From Lepagella muris (lineage in GTDB: Bacteria; Bacteroidota; Bacteroidia; Bacteroidales; Muribaculaceae): a stretch of 64,000 nt of DNA. The notes below the pieces were generated by a model. The model saw only the letters and a program-made list of their open reading frames with translations, had not been told where the DNA came from and searched no databases. Shown here piece by piece: positions 55,201-62,706 of the stretch (positions are counted from its first letter, which is position 1; the number at the start of each line of letters is the position of its first letter). A program made the translations under genes and the position numbers. The stretch spans positions 13,255 to 77,254 of the forward strand of contig NZ_SRYB01000025.1 in the NCBI RefSeq assembly GCF_004793975.1, in the 5' to 3' direction.

Positions 55201-55684
55201 AGAACCATGCCGAGTCGCATAGTGCGAAACAGAGACCGCCACCGATAGCAGCCGTAGCCGCCACGAAGGGGATTATCCGTCGGTCAGACAGGTGTTTTCC
55301 TGATACTTTTGAGTCGGATATTTTGCGGCGGGCATATCGGAATGCCGTCATGCTGACTGCGAAGAAGATAATCTTAGCAAGCAGGAATGAGGCAAGAGCC
55401 ATGAATAGCCCGCTGGAAAGGCTTATTATGAGCGGGTGCATATCTTTCGGGAATGGGATGGTGGCGAATTTCATAGCCAGCATCCAGATCGGGTTACCCG
55501 GTGGATGACCTATCTCCAGCATCGAGGCACACGTGGCATATTCCGGACAATCCCAATAAGAGGCGGAATGGTCGGCGGTGAGCCAATACGCGGTCAGAGC
55601 CACAAGGAAGGTTATGCTTGCAGCGACATTGTCGCAAACGGTATAAAGTCTGTCGGTTTTACGTCTGTCAGTCTTTAAGTCCAT
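52256..55684 (-). CDS. DUF2723 membrane protein
   Basis: 1142 aa. The N-terminal 400 residues contain multiple membrane helices, with YWDCPEYATCASMLEIGHPPGNPIWM, the signature of DUF2723, which is distantly related to GT-C protein O-mannosyltransferases. More helices follow near residues 640-780, and then a soluble C-terminal domain of about 350 residues (FTHGDNFTFPLWFAQEV). The family is common in Bacteroidota and its enzymatic activity is unproven. A 169-bp MITE-like element sits 12 bases upstream of the start codon, so its promoter is either within or beyond that element. It is cotranscribed with aroK. Confidence 0.88.
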   Translation of the reverse strand: MDLKTDRRKTDRLYTVCDNVAASITFLVALTAYWLTADHSASYWDCPEYATCASMLEIGHPPGNPIWMLAMKFATIPFPKDMHPLIISLSSGLFMALASFLLAKIIFFAVSMTAFRYARRKISDSKVSGKHLSDRRIIPFVAATAAIGGGLCFALCDSAWFSAVESEVYAMSTFITALMVWLMTRWYAADSAAREYRILILIAYLTGLSLGVHQLNLLCIPALALIYSFKRSGNRSGTNPDDGSGANHTFLKGLIAILASFVIIILILIGMMNGVLTWAADFELFAVNRLGLPYFSGTIAYLVVLTATFLAAVLTPGRLPKHLSLPFILLFVWLSGIFVFKNSLPLAFLLSLAATCIAALPRIWNPVKVTIPLWMTAVVILGYSSFALILIRGHAAPPMNEAPPTDIFSLASYISRDQYGSKPLFYGATPFSRPMLEESFPGPDSVPAYSRYVLKRGKPKFVPLYDSPRFSYRSRMLSHEDSAENARIADECRRGYILSDYTFSRVTTPELDMWLPRITGNSSSYLESYQSWVGMTKQNMTAVEVSETFDPDGMPAGRLNSDGKRVKGVSYRPTYLQNLSFFLSYQVGYMYFRYLLWNFMGRQNDIPSTGEIDHGNFITGIPALDNLMLGDQSLMPSDASSDNPGRNVYFGIPLILGIIGIIFLLRSGKTGKRICSVVLLLFLLTGMAIVVYLNQTPGEPRERDYSFIGSYMAFAIWIAFGMAALALWLYRTAQRRHIRQWVATAATTVITLLPPAFMGYVNFDDHDRSGRSEPYDFASNILLNEQPSIIFTHGDNFTFPLWFAQEVMETGVQHTVIDASYFAMPDYVVNLMKQGKRGIRLTAHPSDILYGAYNYTRIAADADTVPIPAIDALKEMYADRSGEPTILHRFVTLPGKTRDEVMTIDMRRLANGSSLLPFKKLMLLDLIATNLSEKSPRRICFLSSMPTEFYHEFESATRRMPYMLVYDPDASDSTYLPTLRKAAAIPIERDYGEKTVYSDPVIADQRRRQRGELIIAARNMIEAGDTTGGIRLAIDAERLHPYSEISPASFTVADTTFHEGMEFAELMLSCARMLEDPSYAETASRLIDRMLAEAYQWRKFYASLPKVRRHTVSNSSRRLISIIPRLEELEKKSLNINKSLNK

Positions 55685-55696
55685 TATAATTATTTA

Positions 55697-55865
55697 CTGA
55701 AGTTTCGCAAGCTGCACTTCAGTGGTTTACAGTTTATTGTTTAAGGTTTAAGATTCACGGCAATCTATGAATCTTTTCATTATACAAAACGTAATGATAA
55801 TAAACCATAAACTTTAAACCTTAAACCATTTAAGTGAAGCAAGTTTGCTAACTTGCGAAACTTAA
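55697..55865 (-). mobile_element. 169-bp MITE-like element, copy 2, with 8-bp target duplication
   Basis: Reverse-oriented full-length copy of the element at 29355-29523, same length, with the hairpin arms slightly worn. It is flanked by ATTATTTA at 55689-55696 and again at 55866-55873. The right duplication contains the stop codon of the SDR gene at 55867, so the element landed exactly at that gene's end and left it intact. In both copies the CTGAAG end faces the next start codon. Confidence 0.85.
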
Positions 55866-55866
55866 A

Positions 55867-56616
55867 TTATTTACGGTTAGACAATTTCCCGCAAGGGGAA
55901 AGGAATATATATCCGGAGAGATCGGATTCGGCAGCCTTTATGGCAGTGCGTGCAGCAGTGGCGGGCTTCAGGCAGAACGGGCGGAAAAAGATGTCGGTAA
56001 GAGGGTCAAACCATCGTCCCATCGAGAGCATCGGGGTGTCGACTATTCCCGGATCTGTGCAATTCACCCGAATATGTCTCCCCTTTACCGACGGATCGTC
56101 GGCAAGCGAGGCGGCGAAACGGGTTATCAGTTTCTTGGAGAGGGCGTAGGTCTTCAGCCTGCCAAACTCTTCGGATGATATATTCTCCGAAAGCTTCTGG
56201 AGAGGATACCAGTAGCGGGTCGCCGATGTGGTGAATACGATACATCCTCCGGGGTTTATGGCAGGGAGTAGCAGCTCGGATAGCAGGCGGGTGTTGTGGT
56301 AATTCACGTTGAGAGTGTCCTCGACGCCATTATCGTCAATCCTGAAACGTGGATTCATCACCCCGGCATTGTTGATGAGTATGTCGGGATTACACCGGGC
56401 GATTCTTTCGGCGGCACGCCGCACCGATTCCGGGTCGGAGAGGTCAAGACTGACAATCTCGGGCACTATCCCGTAGTGCATCTCAATCATCCTCCCCACG
56501 TCGTCACCTCTCTTCTCCGATCGGCAGGCGAGGATAAGGTCATGTCCCTTCTCTGCAAGAGCACGGGCTATCTCCATGCCTATCGCGCCTGTCGCGCCTG
56601 TCACAATTGCTTTCAT
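55867..56616 (-). CDS. Short-chain dehydrogenase/reductase, last gene of the steroid-type operon
   Basis: 249 aa. It has the cofactor loop TGATGAIGMEIARAL at residues 6-20, NNAGV, and the catalytic region TSATRYWYPLQKL with YALSKK further on. The fold is SDR, resembling retinol dehydrogenase-like members. It overlaps the upstream SDR by 4 bases and is the last of four genes read from 59489. In such a setting it may oxidise or reduce a steroid hydroxyl (3-alpha/3-beta or 17-beta HSDH); that is an inference from context. Confidence 0.85.
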   Translation of the reverse strand: MKAIVTGATGAIGMEIARALAEKGHDLILACRSEKRGDDVGRMIEMHYGIVPEIVSLDLSDPESVRRAAERIARCNPDILINNAGVMNPRFRIDDNGVEDTLNVNYHNTRLLSELLLPAINPGGCIVFTTSATRYWYPLQKLSENISSEEFGRLKTYALSKKLITRFAASLADDPSVKGRHIRVNCTDPGIVDTPMLSMGRWFDPLTDIFFRPFCLKPATAARTAIKAAESDLSGYIFLSPCGKLSNRK

Positions 56617-57422
56617 CTTATGATACCTTTGTCAAGCAGACGGTGCTTCACCATCATCCTCACCGAAGTCGGCATCATGCCGACAAAGAGGATTGAGAGA
56701 CGGTTGATCCATCCGTTGATATATTGTTTCTTCCCTCTCAACATGCGGTCAACGGCATTCCGCACGAAATTCTCCGGCGTGTCGAGCACCTTGATATTCA
56801 CCGCAAGGCGTTTCAGATTTTCGGGCAATCCGAAAAGGTCGGTCGATATGCCACCGGGACAAGCCACCGTCACCCCGACGCCGTAGTCCTTCATCTCATA
56901 ATGCAGTGAGCGAGAGAATACGCGTATATATGCCTTGGTGGCGGCATACATTGCGAGTCCGGGCATCGGCATCCAGCAAGACATGGACGACATGTTGAGA
57001 ATCCAACCGCTTCCTGACGGCTTGCGGCGTATCGCAAACCAACGGGATAACGACGTGACAGCCGCCACGTGCAGGGAGATGAAGGCTTCTATCTTTCTCT
57101 CGTCAATGTCGGTCACGGGTCGGAAAGCGAATATGCCGGCATTGTTTATCAGAATGTCAGGCTCGATTCCGAACTCGGAGCAAGCCGCCTCGATCCGTTC
57201 CACGGCATCGGGGAGAGTCAGGTCAATGGCGAGATGATGCACCGTCACCCCGAAGTGGCGGGTCAGCATCTCGGCAGTCTCTTCGAGTTTCTCCGCATTG
57301 ATGTCAAGCAGCATCAGGGAGCATTTGCGTTTCGCAAGCTCACGGGCAAATTGTAGCCCTATGCCGCCGGCTGCCCCGGTCACAATGGCGCAACTTCCCG
57401 AAATGTCAATCCTTCTCCCCAT
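56613..57422 (-). CDS. Short-chain dehydrogenase/reductase, hydroxysteroid-dehydrogenase-like
   Basis: 269 aa. Cofactor loop TGAAGGIGLQFARELAKR (residues 17-34), Asp in LLDINAEKL suggesting NAD(H) preference, NNAGIFAF, and the catalytic Ser-Tyr-Lys in NMSSMSCWMP and MYAATKAY. The C-terminal part has hydrophobic stretches (WINRLSILFVGMM) as in the 17-beta-HSD12/DltE-like branch. It overlaps the reductase gene upstream by 17 bases and the next SDR by 4, so the operon is tightly coupled. A hydroxysteroid dehydrogenase role is an inference from the neighbours. Confidence 0.87.
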   Translation of the reverse strand: MGRRIDISGSCAIVTGAAGGIGLQFARELAKRKCSLMLLDINAEKLEETAEMLTRHFGVTVHHLAIDLTLPDAVERIEAACSEFGIEPDILINNAGIFAFRPVTDIDERKIEAFISLHVAAVTSLSRWFAIRRKPSGSGWILNMSSMSCWMPMPGLAMYAATKAYIRVFSRSLHYEMKDYGVGVTVACPGGISTDLFGLPENLKRLAVNIKVLDTPENFVRNAVDRMLRGKKQYINGWINRLSILFVGMMPTSVRMMVKHRLLDKGIIR

Positions 57423-58635
57423 CGCGTCGTCTTATGTCGGCAATCTCCTTCAATATGGCTGGAGGGAGATTGTCAAGATGTTTATGGCATGCCATCTCCT
57501 TGGAATACATACGGGCGATGCAGTAGTTCACGTGGTCGCATCCGCAACGGTGGTTCCCCTCCTGCTTCATTCTGTTGACGAAATCCGGCTCATTAAGTAG
57601 AGCGCGCCCCATCTGTATGAAGTCAAACCCTTCATCCATCACCTTGTCGGCACCTTCACGGCTCACAACGCCCCCCACGTAGATCAGCGGCATAGAGAGC
57701 TCTTTGCGGAATAGCTTGGCATCCTCAAGGAAGAAGAGTTCCCGGAACGGTGCTTTCGGAATCATGTACTTTCCGAAGAGCCTTACTCCATATTTCAGCC
57801 ACAACTGCGGCATATAGTGGGTCATGGAGTATATCGGCATCTCCCCACGCATGACGTACATTGGAGCCTTGCTGACAAAACCGCCGGAGAGCACGAGGGC
57901 GTGCGCACCGAGATTCTGTAATTCTCTTGCCACTTCAATACATTCATCAATCTCCAGCCCCCTTTTAAAGCCGTCGCGCATGTTCGTCTTGACTATCACC
58001 CCCATGTCGGATCCGGCAGCCTTCATGACCTCCTCCATACACTCCTGCATGAACCGCATCCGTTGGCGAAGAGTGCCGCCGTATTCATCCTTCCGACGGT
58101 TGGTGTAGGGGGAGAGGAACTGTGAGATGAGGTATCCATGCCCGGCATGCACCTCCACGCAGTCGAATCCGGCATCGCGTGCGGTGCGCACGGCATCGCC
58201 GAAACAGCGTGCCATATCCTTCAGCTCATCCTTTCGCAGTCCCCTCACAATGGTTGGGGAGTAGAGGTTGAAACCGGATGAGGCACCTACGGGTGTGGCA
58301 CCGGCTGTAGAGCGGTGGGTCATGTTGCCGCAATGTCCTATCTGTATCGACGCCTTAGCACCGTGGCTGTGTATTCCGTCGGTGATCTCACGCAGCGGCG
58401 TGACGATCTCCGGACGCAGCCATAGCTGAGTCTTGAATGATAGCGCGGAGCGGCATATCCCGGCATACGCAAGAGTGGTCATCCCGACGCCCCCTTTCGC
58501 CACGCTGAGATGATAATCACGGAGCATGGGGGTAGGATTGTTATCCTTGCCCATGCCCTCAAAAGCGGCTGAGCGAATCGTGCGGTTTCGGAGGGTCACG
58601 GGTCCAATATGTCCGGGTGTAAAAATATCCATCAT
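57406..58635 (-). CDS. Old Yellow Enzyme-type NADH:flavin oxidoreductase (candidate 5-beta-reductase)
   Basis: 409 aa TIM-barrel flavoprotein. It starts FTPGHIGPVTLRNRTIRSAA, has HAGHGYLISQFLSPYTNRRKD with the active-site His residues, and DEGFDFIQMGRALLNEPDFV. The C-terminal cysteine set CGCDHVNYCIARMYSKEMAC can hold an iron-sulfur cluster, as in BaiCD-like enoate reductases, but the second FAD/NAD domain of those longer enzymes is absent. The family reduces alpha,beta-unsaturated ketones. Next to a steroid 5-alpha-reductase homologue and two SDRs, a delta-4-3-ketosteroid 5-beta-reductase role is plausible. Confidence 0.88.
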   Translation of the reverse strand: MMDIFTPGHIGPVTLRNRTIRSAAFEGMGKDNNPTPMLRDYHLSVAKGGVGMTTLAYAGICRSALSFKTQLWLRPEIVTPLREITDGIHSHGAKASIQIGHCGNMTHRSTAGATPVGASSGFNLYSPTIVRGLRKDELKDMARCFGDAVRTARDAGFDCVEVHAGHGYLISQFLSPYTNRRKDEYGGTLRQRMRFMQECMEEVMKAAGSDMGVIVKTNMRDGFKRGLEIDECIEVARELQNLGAHALVLSGGFVSKAPMYVMRGEMPIYSMTHYMPQLWLKYGVRLFGKYMIPKAPFRELFFLEDAKLFRKELSMPLIYVGGVVSREGADKVMDEGFDFIQMGRALLNEPDFVNRMKQEGNHRCGCDHVNYCIARMYSKEMACHKHLDNLPPAILKEIADIRRRDGEKD

Positions 58636-58642
58636 TCTATAT

Positions 58643-58709
58643 CTTATAAACCATAAACTATAAACTATAAACCATCAACCATCAACCATAAACTATCAAC
58701 CATAAACCA
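58643..58709. repeat. Imperfect heptamer tract (ATAAACC/ATCAACC)
   Basis: About nine consecutive near-heptamers such as ATAAACT, ATAAACC and ATCAACC fill the gap between the 5-alpha-reductase-like gene and the flavin reductase gene. The same kind of tract makes up the middle of the two 169-bp elements. Confidence 0.7.
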
Positions 58710-59489
58710 TCAATAGATAAACGGGAGTATATATTTCAGACGAAGGGAGGTGAACTCCTGTCCGAATTCTGCGGTATATCTCTTGTGGAGAGATCGTGCC
58801 CTGGGCGCGAGGTTGGCGAAGGTCCATAACGCGAATACGAGTCCGGGGAGCGACCACGTGAGTATTGCGAAGCCGACCCATTCCGTAAACTCGCCGAAAT
58901 AATTGCCGGCAGTGACAAAGCGGTACATCCCTTTTCTCGGTATGTAGTGGCGGTTGTCGCCCGGCTTGCGGAGATTGCGTATCACGTGGTCGGAGTGCAT
59001 GTTGATTGCCATACCGGTGAGGAAGATGATTGTCCCGATGATGAATCGTGGGGAGGTGAGCCATTGTGGGGAATAATAGTCGTCGGGGGCGACAAAGAAA
59101 AGCCATCCGCCGATGAGGTATGCGTTTATAGTGTTGAATATTATCCCCATCACTATGATTGCGAGAGGCATCCGGCTCCTCCCTCTCATGAGGAGAGGGA
59201 AGATGAATGATCGTTGGAAATAGTGTAGTAGGAATAGAGCCGCCATCACGCAGGGGATCGTTTCGGTAGCACGAGGACTTATCCACCAGATCAAAGTCAT
59301 GGCAGCGAAAGCCGGGGTCTCCATGATGACCCAACCGGTGCGGTTGTTGAGAGAGGGACCCCATTTTTTTGAATACGTCATGCCGTAAGCCGCCTCGATA
59401 CGTTGGAGGGCGAAGAATACGATTACAGCAAGTATCGCCATAGCCGTAATGACAGAATAGAATATGTCGGGATTGAAAATCATTTCCAT
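58710..59489 (-). CDS. Steroid 5-alpha-reductase family membrane protein
   Basis: 259 aa from the ATG at 59487-59489 (MEMIFNPDIF). A frame extends to 59558, but a promoter element at 59495-59502 rules it out. Six or so membrane helices are followed by the family's C-terminal NADPH-binding signature: PRKGMYRFVTAGNYFGEFTEWVGFA, ALWTFANLAPRARSLHKRYTAEFG and YILPFIY. This is the conserved end of 3-oxo-5-alpha-steroid 4-dehydrogenases (SRD5A). Gut Bacteroidota encode such enzymes for making 5-alpha (allo) bile acids and steroids. It heads the operon with the flavin reductase and two SDRs. Substrate unproven. Confidence 0.87.
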   Translation of the reverse strand: MEMIFNPDIFYSVITAMAILAVIVFFALQRIEAAYGMTYSKKWGPSLNNRTGWVIMETPAFAAMTLIWWISPRATETIPCVMAALFLLHYFQRSFIFPLLMRGRSRMPLAIIVMGIIFNTINAYLIGGWLFFVAPDDYYSPQWLTSPRFIIGTIIFLTGMAINMHSDHVIRNLRKPGDNRHYIPRKGMYRFVTAGNYFGEFTEWVGFAILTWSLPGLVFALWTFANLAPRARSLHKRYTAEFGQEFTSLRLKYILPFIY

Positions 59490-59494
59490 GTCGG

Positions 59495-59502
59495 CAAAAT
59501 TA
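59495..59502 (-). promoter_or_regulatory. -7 promoter element of the steroid-type operon
   Basis: Minus-strand TAATTTTG, a perfect match, only 5 bases upstream of the first possible ATG at 59489. The transcript must be leaderless or nearly so. Confidence 0.65.
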
Positions 59503-59554
59503 GCGAAAAAAGAGATATTTGACAAACAAAAAAGGGAGTACTGTGTGAAGTTTT

Positions 59555-59647
59555 GCACTAAGAAAAAAAAGAAAAGAAAGAAATCGATTAGTTTTTTAAG
59601 AAATAAAACAAAAATAATTTCTTTTCTTTCCTTTTTTTCTTAGTGTG
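59555..59647. repeat. Purine-rich palindromic repeat, copy R1
   Basis: Starts GCACTAAGAAAAAAAAGAAA and ends with the matching CTTTTTTTCTTAGTGTGC, an imperfect inverted repeat of about 30-base arms around an AT-rich core (CGATTAGTTTTTTAAG). The following 45 bases are also shared with copy R2 (to about 59692 and 63290). Other copies lie at 63154-63244, 63516-63608 and 63713-63807. Confidence 0.85.
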
Positions 59648-59876
59648 CCCATCCGATAACTTTATCTCTTAAAAATGGGGTCTTATAATACTGACTAAGT
59701 TCCGCCACCGTCGGCAGGGGGCTGTTCGACTGGATCACATGGCTTCTGCGGCGGCTTATTGGTTTACCCTTGATGTCATGCCAACGGAAGTATTCAATTT
59801 GTATCGTAGTATTTCTTCGTTTGTCTAATGGGAACAATCGACTCTTGATATGCCTTAACCATGATTGACTAAACAT
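59640..59876 (-). CDS. 78-aa open frame partly inside the R1 repeat
   Basis: The frame starts MFSQSWLRHIKSRLF and ends KTPFLRDKVIGWAH. The last 15 codons lie within sequence shared with repeat R2, where the same reading, SQ-x-KTPFLRDKVIGWAH, is open but has no start. I do not recognise it. It begins 10 bases after the stop of the truncated ATPase gene on the same strand. It may be a remnant of a repeated gene or a chance frame. Confidence 0.35.
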   Translation of the reverse strand: MFSQSWLRHIKSRLFPLDKRRNTTIQIEYFRWHDIKGKPISRRRSHVIQSNSPLPTVAELSQYYKTPFLRDKVIGWAH

Positions 59877-59886
59877 ACGTCACTGA

Positions 59887-60897
59887 TTAATCATTGAATA
59901 AATCATCCATGGTCAATTCTCCATGTACAATACTCCATGATGTTGGGTTAGAAAGTCCGTATGTCGTGATAAATGTTTGTACAACCGCTTTTGTGGTCTT
60001 CGTAACCTCTTGAAATAGCCAGAGTCGTTCTCGCACCTTCTTTTCGTAATCTTTTGTGATTGTATATTTTTTTGTGCTGAACTTTATTTCAAATAAATGA
60101 ATGATTCTGTCGGCGCGTTCAATTACCATGTCAACTTGTCCTCCCTGCTTGCCACTCTCTTTATCAGCATTATGTCGCCAAGTGGAAACAGATGTTGCCA
60201 TTCCGCCTATACCAAGGGCGTTTTTGATTTGTTGATGATGTTCCAGGCAAATCAATTCAAAAGTCAATCCCATCCAAGATATAATAGATTGCGATGACAT
60301 GTTATGACTCCACCAATTTTTATCCAAGGCTGCGTCCGATTCGATAAAACGATAATAGAATAGCGAGTAGAAATCTACAAGTCGGTAAATACCACCACGT
60401 TTTTTATTGCCGAACTGCGACCGTTTCGCAATAAAATCACTGCGTTCAAGATTCTTGAGTATGCCGGACATAGAACCTCCGGACATTTTGAGTTTTTCCG
60501 CAATTTCCTTTCTGGTTAATCCGGATTTATGCTCTGACAGAAGTTTGACAACTGCAATATACGATTGGGCATTGGTGAATAAAGCGTTATATAATTCATC
60601 AAATTCCATTCTGAGTTTTCCCTTGGGATCAAAACATAGTCGGTCAATATTTTGAGCAACGCTTTCACGGGATTCAAGTAAACTCAGATAATATGGGACA
60701 CCTCCAGTCAGCATGTAAAATTGCAGCGTTTGATACCTGTCTTTGGGAAATTTTTTTCTGGAAAGATATTCCTCCGTTTCCCCAAGGGTAAACGGAGACA
60801 AATATATGCTTTCAGTTATACGATTATGAAGACCTCCCTGATTTTCTATTAAATTATCTACCATCCATGAGGTAGATGAACCGGTGGCAATAAGCAC
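59887..60897 (-). pseudogene. AAA ATPase (ExoD/DUF234-like) lacking its N-terminal P-loop
   Basis: 336 codons remain. They begin VLIATGSSTSWMVDNLIENQ, the sensor region that normally follows Walker B. The middle has YMLTGGVPYYLSLL, a winged helix (GLTRKEIAEKLKMSGGSMSG), and a C-terminal PDDEXK-like nuclease fold (GGQVDMVIERADRIIHLFEIKF). About 130 residues with Walker A and B are missing. In-frame sequence continues upstream for only about 12 codons (NSFFENQDNI) to a TAG inside a strong inverted repeat at 60918-60975, so the gene is cut there. The stored ATPase function must be lost. Confidence 0.8.
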
Positions 60898-60917
60898 AAT
60901 ATTATCTTGATTTTCAA

Positions 60918-60975
60918 AAAATGAGTTTTGCCCCTATCTCGGTATTCTAACCGCGTTAGGGGCAAAACTCATTTT
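60918..60975. repeat. 58-bp hairpin at the break point of the ATPase gene
   Basis: Perfect 18-base arms, AAAATGAGTTTTGCCCCT and its complement, around a 22-base spacer that itself contains the small stem CGGT/ACCG. It lies exactly where the coding frame ends. No flanking duplication is visible. Confidence 0.8.
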
Positions 60976-61095
60976 ATCAAGCATTCGCAATTAGTATGTA
61001 TAATAGCACATTAAATGCTATTCTTTCAAATCTAAATCTAATGGTAGTACGGAGTGCCGTTTGGAGTGGGTTTTTAAGTGACGAAGTCAGGAAAA

Positions 61096-61134
61096 AACGG
61101 GTCATAGCCCAAAGTGATATGAGCATGACCCGTT
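61096..61134 (-). terminator. Terminator of the LRR-like gene
   Basis: Arms AACGGGTCAT and ATGACCCGTT with a 19-base loop. On the minus strand the hairpin is followed by a run of six T. It begins 37 bases after the stop codon at 61172. Confidence 0.8.
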
Positions 61135-61171
61135 GATGAGATGATTGCTAACTGGAGGTCAGACCTTGTGC

Positions 61172-61897
61172 TTATTTTACAAGCACCTTCTTGCCGCCGA
61201 TGATGTAGAGACCTGCGGGGAGGGCGTCGATATCCTCCTGCGTAGCGTTGCGCTTGATGCATACGCCCTGCAGCGTGTAGATGTCGTTCGGGCTGCCAGC
61301 ATCGTCAGCTGCAATGTCGTCTATACCGGAATTATATTCCCGTATAGATTTGATTGCGGCAAATACTTTGCAATTTTCATTCTGCTTATAATCCTCCACC
61401 AAAAAATCTTGCACATAAAGTGTAACAGTTCCTTCGTCAACCACGTTTTTCCCAATTTTTATCATATCCCATGCGTCTATTATCAATGCTTTCATGTTGC
61501 TGCATTTACTAAAGGCCTTATCCCCGATGAAGAATGGATGTTCCGTACGAATTCTAACCGAGGTAATGTTTTCGTTCTTGGAAAAACTGTCACCATCAAC
61601 CCCCCATCCTAAAATGCCGATAACTACCCCGGGTTCCTCCTCGTATAGGAATGAGACAGCAGGTATAGTAACTCCTATTGGTATCTCAACATCTCCTGCC
61701 ATAGAAGCACTGGCCTCTCCTATAGTAACCCCCCTAACCCAGTATGGTGGATCATCCTCATACATCGCAAATATATTGACAAAGGAATTCTCTATATAAA
61801 AGTAGAAGCCGTCTTTGCTGAAATCAAAGGCTGATGCGCTAATTGACCACATGAGCATCGTCAATATGGTCAAGAGTTTAGTAAACGTTTTTTTCAT
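61172..61897 (-). CDS. Secreted BspA-like/LRR_5-type protein with C-terminal sorting motif
   Basis: 241 aa with a clear signal peptide (FTKLLTILTMLMWSISASA). The middle has weak LRR_5-like phrases (SFSKNENITSVRIRTEH and KAFSKCSNMKALIIDAW). The end, GSPNDIYTLQGVCIKRNATQ followed by LPAGLYIIGGKKVLVK, is the type-A sorting tail used by the type IX secretion system in Prevotella- and Muribaculaceae-like bacteria. It is short for a BspA protein, so it may be a small or eroded surface protein. It overlaps the upstream 252-aa gene by 4 bases. Confidence 0.75.
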   Translation of the reverse strand: MKKTFTKLLTILTMLMWSISASAFDFSKDGFYFYIENSFVNIFAMYEDDPPYWVRGVTIGEASASMAGDVEIPIGVTIPAVSFLYEEEPGVVIGILGWGVDGDSFSKNENITSVRIRTEHPFFIGDKAFSKCSNMKALIIDAWDMIKIGKNVVDEGTVTLYVQDFLVEDYKQNENCKVFAAIKSIREYNSGIDDIAADDAGSPNDIYTLQGVCIKRNATQEDIDALPAGLYIIGGKKVLVK

Positions 61898-62652
61898 ACG
61901 TTGTTGCTTTTTTTAGTTAATAAATTATATTTTGATTCAATCAGTTTTTTGAGCATTTTCCTCGGCAGTTTGTTGCGAGCCCCTGCCATGCACACAAAGT
62001 CTATGTCTTGAAGGACGTCATCATCAAATCTTATGGGTATGGCATAAGGTGATTTTATGTTAGCTCCCTCTTGGGGTGACGGATGGTAGCCATATCTTTC
62101 AGTGGCATCGATGAAACGACTCGCAGCACAGCGAACAATCACAGTGTTTTTAAGCACGCCCATAACACGCCTTGCCGCAGATGCTGCAAATTTTATAATG
62201 TGTTCGTCAGATTCCTCTTTGGTTTTGTCCACATATTCTTTCAGATTCATATCGTTTTGATGCATCGGGCAAAGCTCTATCGAAAGATGATGATTTATGT
62301 GGTTGTTGAGGAAAACAGGATATTCCGGAAGATATGAACCGATAACATCGGCTCTCTGTGAACAGTGCCACCCATGAGTTGTACCAAGGTGAAAAGATAA
62401 TGTACCGTCTCGCATTGCCTCACTGTATGGTTTGGCACCAAGCACAGCTGTCATTATCTCGCGTTGCTGTGCGGCTCCACCATCTCCTGGCGAGATATTG
62501 ATACATACGCTGTAGAGTGGATGTCCGGTCTTAGGACTCCATCCCCACCACGGCTCCGGGAGATAATCTCGTTCCGGATCTTCCCCATGTAGCCAGCGAT
62601 TGATAAAATCGTCCCACCAATTGAAATGATATAGAAGTGAGTGTAAGGGCAT
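61894..62652 (-). CDS. Uncharacterised 252-aa protein
   Basis: No signal peptide or membrane helix. The sequence is rich in Trp and His (FNWWDDFINRWLHG, EPWWGWSPKTGHP, LGTTHGWHC, NNHINHHLSIELCPMHQND) with a later basic half (AASAARRVMGVLKNTVIVRC). The clustered His, Asp and Cys could form a metal site, but I recognise no family. An ATG at 62650-62652 is used; the frame stays open for ten more codons upstream without a start, so an N-terminal cut is possible. It shares an operon with the LRR-like gene and follows the structured RNA by about 55 bases. Confidence 0.6.
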   Translation of the reverse strand: MPLHSLLYHFNWWDDFINRWLHGEDPERDYLPEPWWGWSPKTGHPLYSVCINISPGDGGAAQQREIMTAVLGAKPYSEAMRDGTLSFHLGTTHGWHCSQRADVIGSYLPEYPVFLNNHINHHLSIELCPMHQNDMNLKEYVDKTKEESDEHIIKFAASAARRVMGVLKNTVIVRCAASRFIDATERYGYHPSPQEGANIKSPYAIPIRFDDDVLQDIDFVCMAGARNKLPRKMLKKLIESKYNLLTKKSNNV

Positions 62653-62706
62653 CTGCTCCTGTTGGTGTGCCTGTAGCTTCCCGTATTAGGCATTAAGTTA
62701 GTCGAT

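Noticed and set aside
59490..59558. N-terminal extension of the 5-alpha-reductase-like protein
   Set aside because: The promoter element at 59495-59502 lies inside it.
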